A stretch of 64,000 nt of DNA from G963662985 sp963662985. GTDB taxonomy: Bacteria; Chloroflexota; Anaerolineae; Anaerolineales; UBA11579. The notes under the pieces are model-generated. The model saw only the letters and a program-made list of their open reading frames with translations. It made no database searches and had not been told where the DNA came from. The position numbers and the translations under genes are program-made. The DNA is taken from NCBI GenBank assembly GCA_963662985.1, contig OY760066.1, positions 248,001 to 312,000 of the forward strand, in the 5' to 3' direction. Shown in pieces: positions 7,743 through 17,082 of the stretch (within the stretch, counting starts at the first letter, position 1; each line of letters starts with the position of its first letter).

Positions 7743-8819
7743 TTATCCTATGTAGTTTGTTTTTCCATCAGCAGAAAAAACGTTAATCTTGTGTTTTTTG
7801 ATTTTGAGATAAACGGCTTCCCCTTTTTCAGATAGATTTTCTAATGAGGATTCTTGAATAACCTCTACGGTTTGATTGTTGTGGGTGAGCTCTATGATTT
7901 GATGAGTGTTGATACCAAGGAAATAGCTATCTCGGATGATGCCTTTGAGACCCTTTTGATCTTCTTTATTGAGAATAAAATCTTCGGGACGAACAGATAA
8001 CATGACGGGCAAATCTTGCTGAATGTTGAGGTTTTCCATAGTGAAAGAATCCTCTCCCACTTTGATGATTTTATCTGTATGGGTATAGGTGGCGTCTAAT
8101 AGATTGGTGCGGCCGATAAATGTAGCCACGAATTTATTGCTTGGGCGGTGGTAGATTTCTTGAGGAGCACCGATGTGTTGAATGACACCTTCGTTCATCA
8201 CAGCGATACGATCGGAGATTGCCATTGCTTCTTCTTGATCGTGGGTGACATAAACTGTGGTGATGCCGACTTCTTTTTGAATGTCACGAATCACTTGGCG
8301 CATTTCTAAACGCAATTTTGCATCTAGGTTGGAAAGCGGTTCATCCATCAAAAGTACATCGGGTTTGATGACCAAAGCACGGGCAAGGGCGACACGTTGT
8401 TGCTGTCCACCGGAGAGCTGTTCCGGTTTGCGATCTCGATACTCATATATTTGCATCAATTTAAGAAATTTATCTGTTTCTTGTTGGATGACTTCTTTGC
8501 TCAGTTTGCGATTTTTGAGACCAAACTCTACATTTTGTCGGACGGTAAGATGTGGGAAAATGGCATAGTTTTGGAAAACCATACCGATGTTTCTTTGGCT
8601 GACTTCCATATCATTGATCTTTTTATCGTTAAAGAAAAATTCCCCACCTTCAATGGAATTAAACCCAGCAATCATACGAAGCAAGGTTGTTTTGCCACAA
8701 CCAGAGGGACCTAATAAAGTAAAAAGTTCTTTGTCTTTTATATCGACGGAGATATCTGAAATGACAGTGTGTTCACCATATTTTTTTACGGCGTTTTTAA
8801 TAATAATATTGACACTCAT
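7743..8819 (-). CDS. ABC transporter ATP-binding protein, FbpC/PotA-like
   Basis: A 358-residue ATPase with Walker A GPSGCGKTT (about 38-46), Q-loop VFQNYAIFPHL, signature LSGGQQQR (about 138-145), Walker B LLMDEP and switch VTHDQEEA. A C-terminal TOBE region (residues 240-358) is typical of Fe(III), spermidine and maltose importer ATPases. It lies 11 bases upstream of the permease gene and should be co-transcribed with it. An intercistronic terminator (8908-8931) separates it from the binding protein gene, which explains how the binding protein could be made in excess. Confidence 0.92.
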   Translation of the reverse strand: MSVNIIIKNAVKKYGEHTVISDISVDIKDKELFTLLGPSGCGKTTLLRMIAGFNSIEGGEFFFNDKKINDMEVSQRNIGMVFQNYAIFPHLTVRQNVEFGLKNRKLSKEVIQQETDKFLKLMQIYEYRDRKPEQLSGGQQQRVALARALVIKPDVLLMDEPLSNLDAKLRLEMRQVIRDIQKEVGITTVYVTHDQEEAMAISDRIAVMNEGVIQHIGAPQEIYHRPSNKFVATFIGRTNLLDATYTHTDKIIKVGEDSFTMENLNIQQDLPVMLSVRPEDFILNKEDQKGLKGIIRDSYFLGINTHQIIELTHNNQTVEVIQESSLENLSEKGEAVYLKIKKHKINVFSADGKTNYIG

Positions 8820-8907
8820 GCGTAAAGCCTTTCAGCAAAGGGATTCTAGTAAATTTCATTGAATCAAAACGAATGATTTGTTTTGTTATGTTTTGATTAA
8901 TGAAAAA

Positions 8908-8931
8908 GAGGGGAAGAGAGTTCTTCCCCTC
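8908..8931 (-). terminator. Intercistronic terminator after the binding-protein gene
   Basis: A perfect 10-bp G/C-rich stem (908-917 with 922-931 of the 8 kb block), loop of four, followed on the minus strand by TTTTTC. It lies between the binding-protein and ATPase genes and should allow partial readthrough into the ATPase and permease genes. Confidence 0.8.
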
Positions 8932-8944
8932 ATGAGTTTATTGA

Positions 8945-10009
8945 CTATTCAGCGACGTAAATTTCTTTGAAATGTTCTTGGATTGCTTCTTTGTTTTGAT
9001 AGACGTAGTCCATATCTTCTTGGATTACGTTGATATCAGAAATGTTGGTCATATAGTCGGGGGTTGCGACATCTGCCATCACGGGGCGGTTTGTCAAAGT
9101 GGTACCGAAGGTGTTTTGAATATCTTCGGAAAGAATCAAGTCAATGAATCTTTGTGCGTTAACTAAGTTTGCTGCGTCTTTAACAATGCCAGCACCGGCG
9201 GGAAGGTATACAACGCCTTCTTCCATGTAGATAACTTCAACGTCTGCGCCATCGCGAACGAGGGTGACACTGGGGTCTTCATAAGAAAGACCAACGGTGT
9301 ATTCACCATCGCGGACACCCTTCCAAACGGAAGAAGAGCTGTCGATGACGACGGTTTGTGCGAATAGATCTGCAACAAAGTCCCAAGCTTCTTGGCTTTC
9401 GTAATCACCATTGCCAATTGCGTTGAGCATATTGGTGAGGTGTGCATAAGCACTGGAGGAAGCGGTTGGATTGGCGGATACAATCTTACCAGCCAATTCT
9501 GGATTCAAAAGATCACGGTAACCTTTGATTTCAATGTCACCAATCAAGCTCTTATTTACCAAAATAACGGAACCATCAAGAACGTATGGAGAGATGAAGC
9601 CAGTTGTGTTTTTATACATATCCATCACGTTTGCATCATTAGGTGAAACGTAATCTTGGAAAAGGTCTTTGTTGACCATGAAGGTTGCATATGCACCACC
9701 GTAGACAACGTCTGCGTATGGATTATTCTTTTCACCTTCAAGACGTTTGAAGAGTTCACCTGTGCCTGCGGAAATGACTTCGACTTTAATGCCGTACATT
9801 TCTTCAAAAACAGGAATTACTGCATTCAACAGGTTGTCACTGTTGGGGGAATAAACCACCAAAGCGTCTGTTGCTTGCAACTCTTCTGTTGTGGTTGCTT
9901 CTTCGCCTGTTGTCATTTCTTCAGTTGTGGCAGCTTTTTCGCCACAGCCAGTTAGCAACAACATGCTAATTAATAGAATACCTAATACTACGATCAAGGT
10001 TTTCTTCAT
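8945..10009 (-). CDS. Lipoprotein solute-binding protein, Fe(III)/2-aminoethylphosphonate family
   Basis: A 354-residue lipoprotein with signal peptide and lipobox LLTGC (Cys about 22), then a Glu/Thr-rich linker. The mature domain begins LVVYSPNSDNLLNAVIPVFEEMYGIKVEVISAGTGELFKRLEGE, which is the start of the FbpA/AfuA-like family. TASSSAYAHL and AGAGIVKDAANLVNAQRFIDLILS are further family segments. Whether the ligand is ferric iron cannot be settled, because the tandem Tyr iron ligands are not obvious. The ribosome site AAGGAG is strong. It is the first gene of the operon and is preceded by an inverted repeat (10070-10090) that could be an operator. Confidence 0.85.
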   Translation of the reverse strand: MKKTLIVVLGILLISMLLLTGCGEKAATTEEMTTGEEATTTEELQATDALVVYSPNSDNLLNAVIPVFEEMYGIKVEVISAGTGELFKRLEGEKNNPYADVVYGGAYATFMVNKDLFQDYVSPNDANVMDMYKNTTGFISPYVLDGSVILVNKSLIGDIEIKGYRDLLNPELAGKIVSANPTASSSAYAHLTNMLNAIGNGDYESQEAWDFVADLFAQTVVIDSSSSVWKGVRDGEYTVGLSYEDPSVTLVRDGADVEVIYMEEGVVYLPAGAGIVKDAANLVNAQRFIDLILSEDIQNTFGTTLTNRPVMADVATPDYMTNISDINVIQEDMDYVYQNKEAIQEHFKEIYVAE

Positions 10010-10069
10010 GTTTATAAATCTCCTTTTTGTTTAAAATTGTATTAACATATAATTAAATACAAGTTAACA

Positions 10070-10090
10070 AATCATATCACAAATATGATT
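10070..10090. promoter_or_regulatory. Inverted repeat upstream of the importer, candidate operator
   Basis: A perfect 8-bp inverted repeat, AATCATAT with ATATGATT, spaced by five bases. Its distal half contains a TATGAT box in the minus-strand direction, so a bound protein would cover the promoter of the binding-protein gene. Confidence 0.45.
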
Positions 10091-10163
10091 ATTTTTAACG
10101 GCAAAATTGTTAAAATTATTTCATAAAGAATCAATGTCTCTTTTAACTTTAACGGAAAATAAA

Positions 10164-10191
10164 AAGGTTCCTGATAAAAACCAGGAACCTT
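10164..10191 (-). terminator. Terminator of the GH2 operon
   Basis: A perfect 10-bp stem (10164-10173 with 10182-10191) with a T-rich tail on the minus strand, just after the GH2 stop codon. Confidence 0.8.
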
Positions 10192-10199
10192 ATCTTATA

Positions 10200-12011
10200 C
10201 TATTGATAAATTTTCTTGTGAATTAACTTCAATTTTTCTCGTTCCATTTTTTCAATCTCACGATCATAAGTGAGAAATCCATTGATCTCCATTTCAACAT
10301 CTGTAGTTTGAGTATAAACTGCTGCTGCAAGCCCTTTTGATTTTAATGGGAGTAGCTGCTGTTCCAACAAATCTAAATACGCTTGGGTGAGTTCTGGTTT
10401 GCTTTGATAATGACCATAGGTAAATTTTTTATCAAGAACCCAGGCATGTTCTGGAAACAATAAACTATAACCGCCAAATTCTGAAATAATAAAAGCTCTA
10501 TTGGGATCTTTTGGTTCAGGTTTAAGTTTTGTGAAATATTTATGAATACTGCGGAAGTGTCCTGCTCCTTGATCGTACCAACCACTAGCATGATCGATGA
10601 GATGATGAGGATCATATTCGCTCAATAGTTGCGTAATTTCTTTTGCATCAAATTGACCCCAAGATTCATTGAAGGGAACCCAAACGGCAATTGAAGGAAA
10701 ATTATAAAGCCAATCAACCATTTCCAATAATTCTTTTTTATAATTGTCCCGGTTATGGGAGTCTTGCCGGCCAAATTTTTTATAATGTTTGGTATCGTCC
10801 ACCTTATACTTAATATTCATGGCCAACAAAGATTCAAGGCTTGAAACTGGACGGCCTCCATTGGGCATGTCTTGCCAAACAATCATCCCAATACGGTCAC
10901 AATGATAATACCAACGAGCGGGTTCCACTTTGATGTGTTTGCGAATCATGTTACAACCTATTTCTTTAGCAAAAAGAATATCAGATACTAAAGCTTCTTC
11001 TGTGGGAGCGGTGTATAAGCCATCTGGCCAATAGCCTTGATCGAGAGGGCCATAATGGAATAAGGGTTTATTATTAAGAAAAATCCTTTGGTATCCATCT
11101 TGGGCTTGAGCAAGATGGAATTTTCGCATACCAAAATAAGAAGTAATGTGGTCAATTGGATTTTCATTTTGAAGAAGTGTGATCTCAATATCATATAGAT
11201 TGGGGAACTCAGGTGACCATAATTGAGGTGATTGAATGTCGAATTCAATTGAAGGAGAAAATTGATGAATTTTATGAGAGATAGTTTCTCCTTTAAATTT
11301 AATTTCTATCTTGAGAGAAAATTCATTATTTAAATTAGGATTCTGAGTGAGAAATGTTTGGAGAAGAATTTTTGATTGATCTATATCCGGTGTGATTTTT
11401 ATTGACCGAAGATGAGTCTCAGAAACAGGCTCAAGCCAAACGGTTTGCCAAATTCCAGAAGCAGCTGTATACCAAATACCTTTAGGGTGTAAGACTTGTT
11501 TTCCGCGTTCTTGATTACCTGCATCAGAAGGATCCCAAACAGCTACAATAATTTCATTTTCTTCTTGTCTTTTAATGAAGGAAGTGATGTTATATGAGAA
11601 AGGAAGGCTTCCGCCTGTATGTTCTCCGAGGTGATGCCCATTGATCCAAATATTAGTTTGATAATCTACTGCATCAAAATTCAAAAGGATATTTTTATTT
11701 TGCCATTTTTCTGAAATTGAAAAATTTCGCTTATACCAAAGTCGTTGAGTAGGTAAAAGTGTTTTTTTGACACCTGAGAGAGCTGACTCTACTGGAAATG
11801 GTACTAGGATTTTCCCTTGATAAGTATCTACTGATTCAACATCTCTTTCTTCAATAGAATAGTCCCAAAGACCATTTAAATTTTGCCATTCTTGCCGAAC
11901 CATTTGAGGGCGAGGGTATTCAGGATGAGGATTGGTTGGATCCACATCTTTTGCAAATTTTGAAAGTAAGTCACCTTCAACTATTTTCCATTGATGATTA
12001 TTTTCTTGCAT
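10200..12011 (-). CDS. Glycoside hydrolase family 2 enzyme (beta-galactosidase/glucuronidase-like)
   Basis: A 603-residue cytoplasmic protein without signal peptide. Residues 35-170 form the jelly-roll sugar-binding domain (RQEWQNLNGLWDYSIEERD, WYKRNFSISEKW, NIWINGHHLGEHTGGSLPF). Residues 190-300 form the immunoglobulin-like domain, followed by the TIM barrel. The acid/base motif appears as VPFNESWGQFD near 445, and the nucleophile Glu probably lies in IISEFGGYS near 510. It is shorter than LacZ and resembles GH2 enzymes on small glycosides. It is the last gene of an operon with an MFS importer and an FAD oxidoreductase, so the substrate is probably an imported glycoside. The sugar specificity is not readable. 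Confidence 0.88.
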   Translation of the reverse strand: MQENNHQWKIVEGDLLSKFAKDVDPTNPHPEYPRPQMVRQEWQNLNGLWDYSIEERDVESVDTYQGKILVPFPVESALSGVKKTLLPTQRLWYKRNFSISEKWQNKNILLNFDAVDYQTNIWINGHHLGEHTGGSLPFSYNITSFIKRQEENEIIVAVWDPSDAGNQERGKQVLHPKGIWYTAASGIWQTVWLEPVSETHLRSIKITPDIDQSKILLQTFLTQNPNLNNEFSLKIEIKFKGETISHKIHQFSPSIEFDIQSPQLWSPEFPNLYDIEITLLQNENPIDHITSYFGMRKFHLAQAQDGYQRIFLNNKPLFHYGPLDQGYWPDGLYTAPTEEALVSDILFAKEIGCNMIRKHIKVEPARWYYHCDRIGMIVWQDMPNGGRPVSSLESLLAMNIKYKVDDTKHYKKFGRQDSHNRDNYKKELLEMVDWLYNFPSIAVWVPFNESWGQFDAKEITQLLSEYDPHHLIDHASGWYDQGAGHFRSIHKYFTKLKPEPKDPNRAFIISEFGGYSLLFPEHAWVLDKKFTYGHYQSKPELTQAYLDLLEQQLLPLKSKGLAAAVYTQTTDVEMEINGFLTYDREIEKMEREKLKLIHKKIYQ

Positions 12012-12038
12012 GTTAGGTTGTTCTTTCTATTGTTATGC

Positions 12039-13055
12039 TTACCATTGATTGATGGCATGTTCACAAAAAGCAAGCATATTTTCAATTTTTATTTTTTCAC
12101 CATCGGGGAGGATAATAAACCCATTAAATTTACCAAAAACTTGGTGGCATTGGTTGTTTACAAACAACAATTTTGTTTTCGTGAAGTTATCAAAGATCGG
12201 AGTCATTTCCATATGGAATTTTCCTGTTGTGTCTGTAAAGGTCCAAGGTGCCATATAGTCTTTGATATCTCGGTCTACGATCATATCACCTAGTTTGACT
12301 GCTTTGCCATTCCAAAAAAACATGTTCTCTGTAGCATGACTGAGATCTCCAAAACCCCATCCAATATTAAACCCAAAACGGTCATCTCCAATGTTTGTTG
12401 AGCCACTGCCCCAAAACCATTGATGACGAAAAGGCCACACTCCTCTGCCCCAATCCAATACAGCAGTCGTAGAGGAAGTAGGTTGCAAGATCCTATTCCC
12501 AAATCTTATCTTGCCCTCAACCTTATAATAGTTTTCTTTATAATTGAGATAAAACTGGTTTTTTCGTTTAAATGGAGTTGCAATTACCATTTTTTCATTC
12601 TCTTCAGGAGAGTCAATGACTATTTCTATATCAATACTACCAATCTGTTTATCAAGTGCTTTAACTCCTATAAACCTCCCCCCTGAATGGGTGACATAAG
12701 AAAATTCATAGTCTTCGCCTCTTTCAGTAATTAGATAAGGCTCATCTGGATTTGGGGGCATATACATCTTCCGCATTGGAAATGGTTTTAAGCGAGAGAA
12801 GCGATATTCTTCGCCAGTTGTGAGTGAAAACAAATTTGCAGCTACATTCGCAACATAAGACACGTGTCCAACCGTGACTTGAAGAATATAGTCTCCAAGA
12901 TAAATTTGGTAAAAGTCCCATTCTTTAAGCGCAAATGGATTGGCTTTTATCATTCGTGAATCATATTCATAAATCATTGAGGTAGCATAGCCGGGTTCAA
13001 TCAAATGACCTTTTTCATCAAGGAGTGGCTTAAGTTGTTTTAAATATCTATCCAC
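12039..13055 (-). CDS. DUF2804 domain protein
   Basis: A 338-residue protein with the marks of DUF2804: VLDWGRGVWPFRHQWFWGSG (about 200-219), FGFNIGWGFGDLSHATENMFFWNGKA, and a C-terminal half ending IKIENMLAFCEHAINQW. Cytoplasmic, no signal peptide. The family's function is unknown. Related lipocalin-like barrels bind hydrophobic ligands, so a binding or processing role in glycoside catabolism is possible, but this is inference. It lies between the MFS transporter gene (17 bases upstream) and the GH2 gene (27 bases downstream). Confidence 0.8.
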   Translation of the reverse strand: MDRYLKQLKPLLDEKGHLIEPGYATSMIYEYDSRMIKANPFALKEWDFYQIYLGDYILQVTVGHVSYVANVAANLFSLTTGEEYRFSRLKPFPMRKMYMPPNPDEPYLITERGEDYEFSYVTHSGGRFIGVKALDKQIGSIDIEIVIDSPEENEKMVIATPFKRKNQFYLNYKENYYKVEGKIRFGNRILQPTSSTTAVLDWGRGVWPFRHQWFWGSGSTNIGDDRFGFNIGWGFGDLSHATENMFFWNGKAVKLGDMIVDRDIKDYMAPWTFTDTTGKFHMEMTPIFDNFTKTKLLFVNNQCHQVFGKFNGFIILPDGEKIKIENMLAFCEHAINQW

Positions 13056-13072
13056 TTTTTAATCCTAATCGG

Positions 13073-14449
13073 TTAGTCTTGTACTGATTTTTCGATTGAC
13101 TTTTCTCTTTGATAATAACGTTTGCTTGCAAAATAAAGTGGGATGAAAGCAAACAAAATTAAGAAGGCTGCCCAGATAAAAATAGATTCTGTAGGAATAT
13201 TTTCTATGATGCCATATTCATTTACGATGGAGCCAGCTCCATTTTTGATAATCATATTCCCGATAGTGGTACCAATAATCATGGGAATGAGTGTGAAAAA
13301 CAATACACGAATACCTTCAAACTGACCGCGGCTTTCTTCTGGATAAAGTTGCTTAACCCACATGGTCATTGATTGAGCAATCAAAATGTATCCTGCGCCA
13401 ACAAGAAAAACTGCAACTATCATAACTAGATTTTGAGAAACAAATACATTTGTTGGATCAACTGTGCCAGGTTTGACAAATAAATATATAATCCATAACC
13501 CAATGGTGTTGATAATAATTGCCATAAGGGCAATAAATGGGATTTTTTTGCGATTGATAAAACCTATCGCAGGAATGGCTAACAACATGGCAGCAATCAA
13601 ACCGACCCCTTGAATCAGCCCCATACTAGCAGCTGTAAAACCCATGCGATAAATCATCCAGTTGCCCATGTGGACAAAATAGACATTAAATGCGATGAAA
13701 TAAACGGCGGTAGCAACACTTACCATGACTAATTCTTTGCGAGCAAAAAAACTTTTGAAATGGAAAATGCTTGCAAATTGCTGCCAATAAGTGCCTTCTT
13801 TATGCGGTTTAAGAGTAGGGGCATCTTTCAAAAAGATCAAAGATAAAATACCTACGATAATTACAAACCCACCCATTGACCAAAATAGGCGCTGGTAATT
13901 ATCGTTGTTTCCAATCAACATACCTCCCAAGACTGTGCCAACAATGGTGCCAATGACAGGCATGGTGCCGAGAGCTGCGCCAATTTGCCCACGATTTTGA
14001 TCGGTGGTGATGTCATTGATCCATGCGTTATAACCAGAGTCATTCCCCATCGAACCAAAAAAGCTCATCACATCGTCGGCAAGAATCACAAGTACAGCGG
14101 CTAAAACACTAATTTTACTTCCAGTTCCGATTGCACCTTTATTCAACAATTCTGTGAGCCCAAAGAGAATCGTAAAAATACCCCACATGATATAACCTAT
14201 GGAGATTAATTTGCGACGATTGCCTTTACGATCTGAAAGAGTGCCAAAAAAGAATGTGGATAAGGTGGTAACCAAAGCACTGGTGATAACCATCAAGGTG
14301 ACAATGGTGGAATCTTTGGCAATTTTTGCATAAACAAATGTGTTGAACCATTGATTTTCAATATTCCAACAAAGTTGGCCGGCTAAACCAAGCCCCCAAA
14401 TAAATCCCCAAAATTTGAGTGCTTGTGTGAATTTTGTTTTTTTGTCCAT
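13073..14449 (-). CDS. MFS transporter, sugar/glycoside type
   Basis: A 458-residue protein with 12 predicted membrane helices. The loop between helices 2 and 3 reads GTLSDRKGNRRKLISIGYIMWG, the signature position of the major facilitator family. A second copy, FINRKKIPF, sits in the second half. The likely role is uptake of the substrate handled by the GH2 and FAD enzymes of the same operon. A clear GGAGAA ribosome site precedes the ATG. Substrate unknown. Confidence 0.85.
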   Translation of the reverse strand: MDKKTKFTQALKFWGFIWGLGLAGQLCWNIENQWFNTFVYAKIAKDSTIVTLMVITSALVTTLSTFFFGTLSDRKGNRRKLISIGYIMWGIFTILFGLTELLNKGAIGTGSKISVLAAVLVILADDVMSFFGSMGNDSGYNAWINDITTDQNRGQIGAALGTMPVIGTIVGTVLGGMLIGNNDNYQRLFWSMGGFVIIVGILSLIFLKDAPTLKPHKEGTYWQQFASIFHFKSFFARKELVMVSVATAVYFIAFNVYFVHMGNWMIYRMGFTAASMGLIQGVGLIAAMLLAIPAIGFINRKKIPFIALMAIIINTIGLWIIYLFVKPGTVDPTNVFVSQNLVMIVAVFLVGAGYILIAQSMTMWVKQLYPEESRGQFEGIRVLFFTLIPMIIGTTIGNMIIKNGAGSIVNEYGIIENIPTESIFIWAAFLILFAFIPLYFASKRYYQREKSIEKSVQD

Positions 14450-14481
14450 ATTATTCTCCGTATTGTGATTTGTTTTTATGT

Positions 14482-15849
14482 TTATTTTTGTTCAAGAAAT
14501 TGTTGATAGTCATTTTGAGAAATTTGATCTATTGTGATACATCTATCCCAGAAAATATCTGCTTTGTTTGACCATTGTTCAAAATGTTGAGGTGTTTCAG
14601 GATAATTTTGATAATGATTTCCAATTTGGTTACCAAGCAAAGCTGCTTTGATCAATTTGGTGAGTGTGGAGAGCTTTAACTTTCCTATGAGAACGCCTTT
14701 AATCATCTTGGTAAAAATATTGCCTGATTGAGATTCTATTTGATCTTCAAAAATAATACTTTGTTTGAATTCGTAATCATTTTCTTGCGGACTACAGTCC
14801 AATCCGCTTGCTAACATAGCAATTAATTGGACATTCTGAACGCCATAGGTTTGATAATATTCTTTATTGATTAACCACAGTTTTTCTTTAGTGGGAATTG
14901 AAAAATTCTGCATGGCTCTAGATGCTACTTTTGCAGCTATCTCTGCATGCTCCCAACCAAATGTGACGCCTTCCCCATTCCATGGGTTGGTTAAACAAGC
15001 AGCATCGCCAAGGCAGATAAAATTATTTTCGACAAAGCTATAAGGTGTGCGATGATACGGCGTAGTGCCTTTTTCAACACAATCAATTTCATAGTCTGGT
15101 AAGGTAATTTTTTCTGCAAATTTTTGGAAACAATATTCTGCGTATTGATATGAATAATTTGCTCCAATCCCAAGAATGACTCCTTCTGGTTTTTGTTGGG
15201 GCGCAATCCACGTTTTGTAATATGGCCAGCCACAAGTTGCTTTCATTCGATCCTGTTGAGGATTCTTTAAGGTTGCATAATATAAGACAACAAAAAATTT
15301 ATCTTTTGGACCAATTTCAAATTTTTCAATTTGATAGTGATCTGGTAATGAGCGACGTACAACTGATGAAATACCACTTGCATCTACTACCAATCGTGCC
15401 TTGACCGTATGCGTTTGATCAAGGTGCTTTATCGTTGCGCCTGCTAAATTCCCATCGTTATCGATTATTGGAGATAAGAATTGTGCTTGATAAAGAATTT
15501 CGGCTCCTTGTTGAGTCGCTAGTCGTGCTAAACGTTGCATAAATTGATGGCGGTGAAGGACTAAGACTTCTTCAGTTGAAGAGACCTTTGGGTAATTATC
15601 AAGTGCTGAACGCGATCTTGCTTCAGAGAAGATCTGGACAAAATCAGAATCTCCATGTTGCGGAATGGGAACTGCAAAACGTTCAAATGTTTGTTTCGCC
15701 AAATGAAAAATATCATATCGTTTTGCAAGTTTATCTGCTGGGTCTTTTTCTATAACAAGTGTTTTGTAGCCTTGTTTTGCCATTCGTTCTGCAAAGAATA
15801 AACCTGCTGAACAACCTCCAACTACCAAAACATCAACTTCTTTTTCCAT
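14482..15849 (-). CDS. FAD-dependent oxidoreductase, geranylgeranyl reductase/halogenase-like
   Basis: A 455-residue flavoprotein. The dinucleotide-binding fold begins DVLVVGGCSAGLFFAERMAKQGYKTLVIEKD (residues 5-36, a variant with GGCSAG). RLVVDASGISSVVRRSL lies mid-protein and FICLGDAACLTNPWNGEGVTFGWEHAE is the second FAD motif (about 270-296). This is the geranylgeranyl reductase and tryptophan-halogenase-like branch of group A flavoproteins. It is the first gene of the minus-strand operon, has an AAGGAG site, and is driven by a consensus promoter (15907-15935). Residues 380-455 are extra C-terminal sequence without a recognised domain. Its substrate is probably linked to the glycoside imported and cleaved by its neighbours. 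Confidence 0.8.
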   Translation of the reverse strand: MEKEVDVLVVGGCSAGLFFAERMAKQGYKTLVIEKDPADKLAKRYDIFHLAKQTFERFAVPIPQHGDSDFVQIFSEARSRSALDNYPKVSSTEEVLVLHRHQFMQRLARLATQQGAEILYQAQFLSPIIDNDGNLAGATIKHLDQTHTVKARLVVDASGISSVVRRSLPDHYQIEKFEIGPKDKFFVVLYYATLKNPQQDRMKATCGWPYYKTWIAPQQKPEGVILGIGANYSYQYAEYCFQKFAEKITLPDYEIDCVEKGTTPYHRTPYSFVENNFICLGDAACLTNPWNGEGVTFGWEHAEIAAKVASRAMQNFSIPTKEKLWLINKEYYQTYGVQNVQLIAMLASGLDCSPQENDYEFKQSIIFEDQIESQSGNIFTKMIKGVLIGKLKLSTLTKLIKAALLGNQIGNHYQNYPETPQHFEQWSNKADIFWDRCITIDQISQNDYQQFLEQK

Positions 15850-15906
15850 TGAAATCTCCTTGCACTAGTTAAGAAACAAACTGATTCTTTCAATATTTAT
15901 GAATAA

Positions 15907-15935
15907 ATAGTAGCAATTTCTCAAAAGCATGTCAA
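15907..15935 (-). promoter_or_regulatory. Promoter of the FAD/MFS/DUF2804/GH2 operon
   Basis: On the minus strand TTGACA (15930-15935), a 17-base spacer and TACTAT (15907-15912). It faces the divergent ArsR-type regulator gene across a 183-base intergenic region. Confidence 0.75.
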
Positions 15936-16032
15936 TAAAACAAGGATTTATGGGAGATTTTTATTAGATTTAGTGTTATTTCTTCAGCTTTTTCGTTATA
16001 ATAAAGATGAACAGATCAAAAGAGGTGAAGAA

Positions 16033-16989
16033 ATGGCTAATAAATCATTAATCGAACTTGAAATCTCAAATATTGATAAAACAGCATTAATTTGCAAAGC
16101 CTTATCATCTGAATCAAGATTGCGAATTTTAAACAGGATTGTGCAAAAACCGGCGATCATCACAGAGCTCGCAACTACTCTTGATATTCCCCTTTCAACA
16201 ATGACGATGCATATTAAGCTTTTAGAGCAAGCAAATCTTATAAAGGTAACTCCTTTACCAGGTTCTCGCGGAGCACAAAAAATGTGTGGTCCGGTCGTGG
16301 ATCAAGTTAAGATCGATATTATCCATAGCTTGCCTAAGTTAAATTCATCCTCTTTGATCTATCAAAAAGATATGCCAATTGGAAATTATTTTGATTATCA
16401 AGTTACTGCGCCATGCGGAATGGCTTCTGAGAAAAAGAATATTAGCAAAGATGATTCACCTGAAGAATTTAGTTTGCCTGAACGAATGAATGCTCAAATT
16501 ATTTGGATGACTACAGGATTTTTAGAATATCGATTTCCGACGACTTCATTCTCATCTTCTGAAATTCAAATTGATCGAATTGAATTTTTACTTGAAATAT
16601 GTTCTGAGACTTTTGGCTATAACGAAGATTGGCGATCGGATGTAAGCTTTTGGCTTAATGGACATGAAGTCGGCATTATTGAATGCCCTGGAGACCATGG
16701 AGGGAGAAACGGAAAACATAACCCTTCGTGGTGGCCTGAATATGCAACACAATTCGGTGATCTGCATCATATTACTATTACACAAGCAGGCTGCAACATT
16801 GATGCTCAACCTGCAAGTAATCACACAATCTCATCACTTAGGCTTTTTGAAGAAAATGAGATTAGATTGCGAATTGGCGTGAAACCAGAGGCTCGATATG
16901 CTGGAGGATTTAACTTATTTGGAAATCAATTTGGTGACTATGCGCACGGAATCTTAATGCAAGTATATGGAAGCCATAATAAAGGATGA
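16033..16989 (+). CDS. ArsR-type HTH transcriptional regulator with large C-terminal domain
   Basis: A 318-residue protein. The winged-helix domain occupies residues 15-90: ICKALSSESRLRILNRIVQKP, then TELATTLDIPLSTMTMHIKLLEQANLIKV. The remaining 220 residues (WMTTGFLEYRFPTTSF, VSFWLNGHEVGIIECPGDHGG, FNLFGNQFGDYAHGI) look like a beta-rich ligand-sensing domain, much larger than usual ArsR proteins. I chose the ATG at 16033 because of AGAGGTGAAGAA before it. A start 20 codons upstream has no ribosome site. A TATAAT box lies at 15997-16002 with no clear -35. It is divergent from the GH2/MFS operon and probably regulates it. Confidence 0.8.
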   Translation: MANKSLIELEISNIDKTALICKALSSESRLRILNRIVQKPAIITELATTLDIPLSTMTMHIKLLEQANLIKVTPLPGSRGAQKMCGPVVDQVKIDIIHSLPKLNSSSLIYQKDMPIGNYFDYQVTAPCGMASEKKNISKDDSPEEFSLPERMNAQIIWMTTGFLEYRFPTTSFSSSEIQIDRIEFLLEICSETFGYNEDWRSDVSFWLNGHEVGIIECPGDHGGRNGKHNPSWWPEYATQFGDLHHITITQAGCNIDAQPASNHTISSLRLFEENEIRLRIGVKPEARYAGGFNLFGNQFGDYAHGILMQVYGSHNKG

Positions 16990-17082
16990 ATTTCTATATA
17001 CTAAGATTAATAAACTGGTTATTTTAAGATAACGATGTTATTATTTGAAAAATAAAAAACATATTGTATTTTAGGAGTTCAA

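Noticed and set aside
10070..10090. Classical Fur box
   Set aside because: The repeat does not match the GATAATGATAATCATTATC pattern or its 7-1-7 form; only a generic operator is supported.
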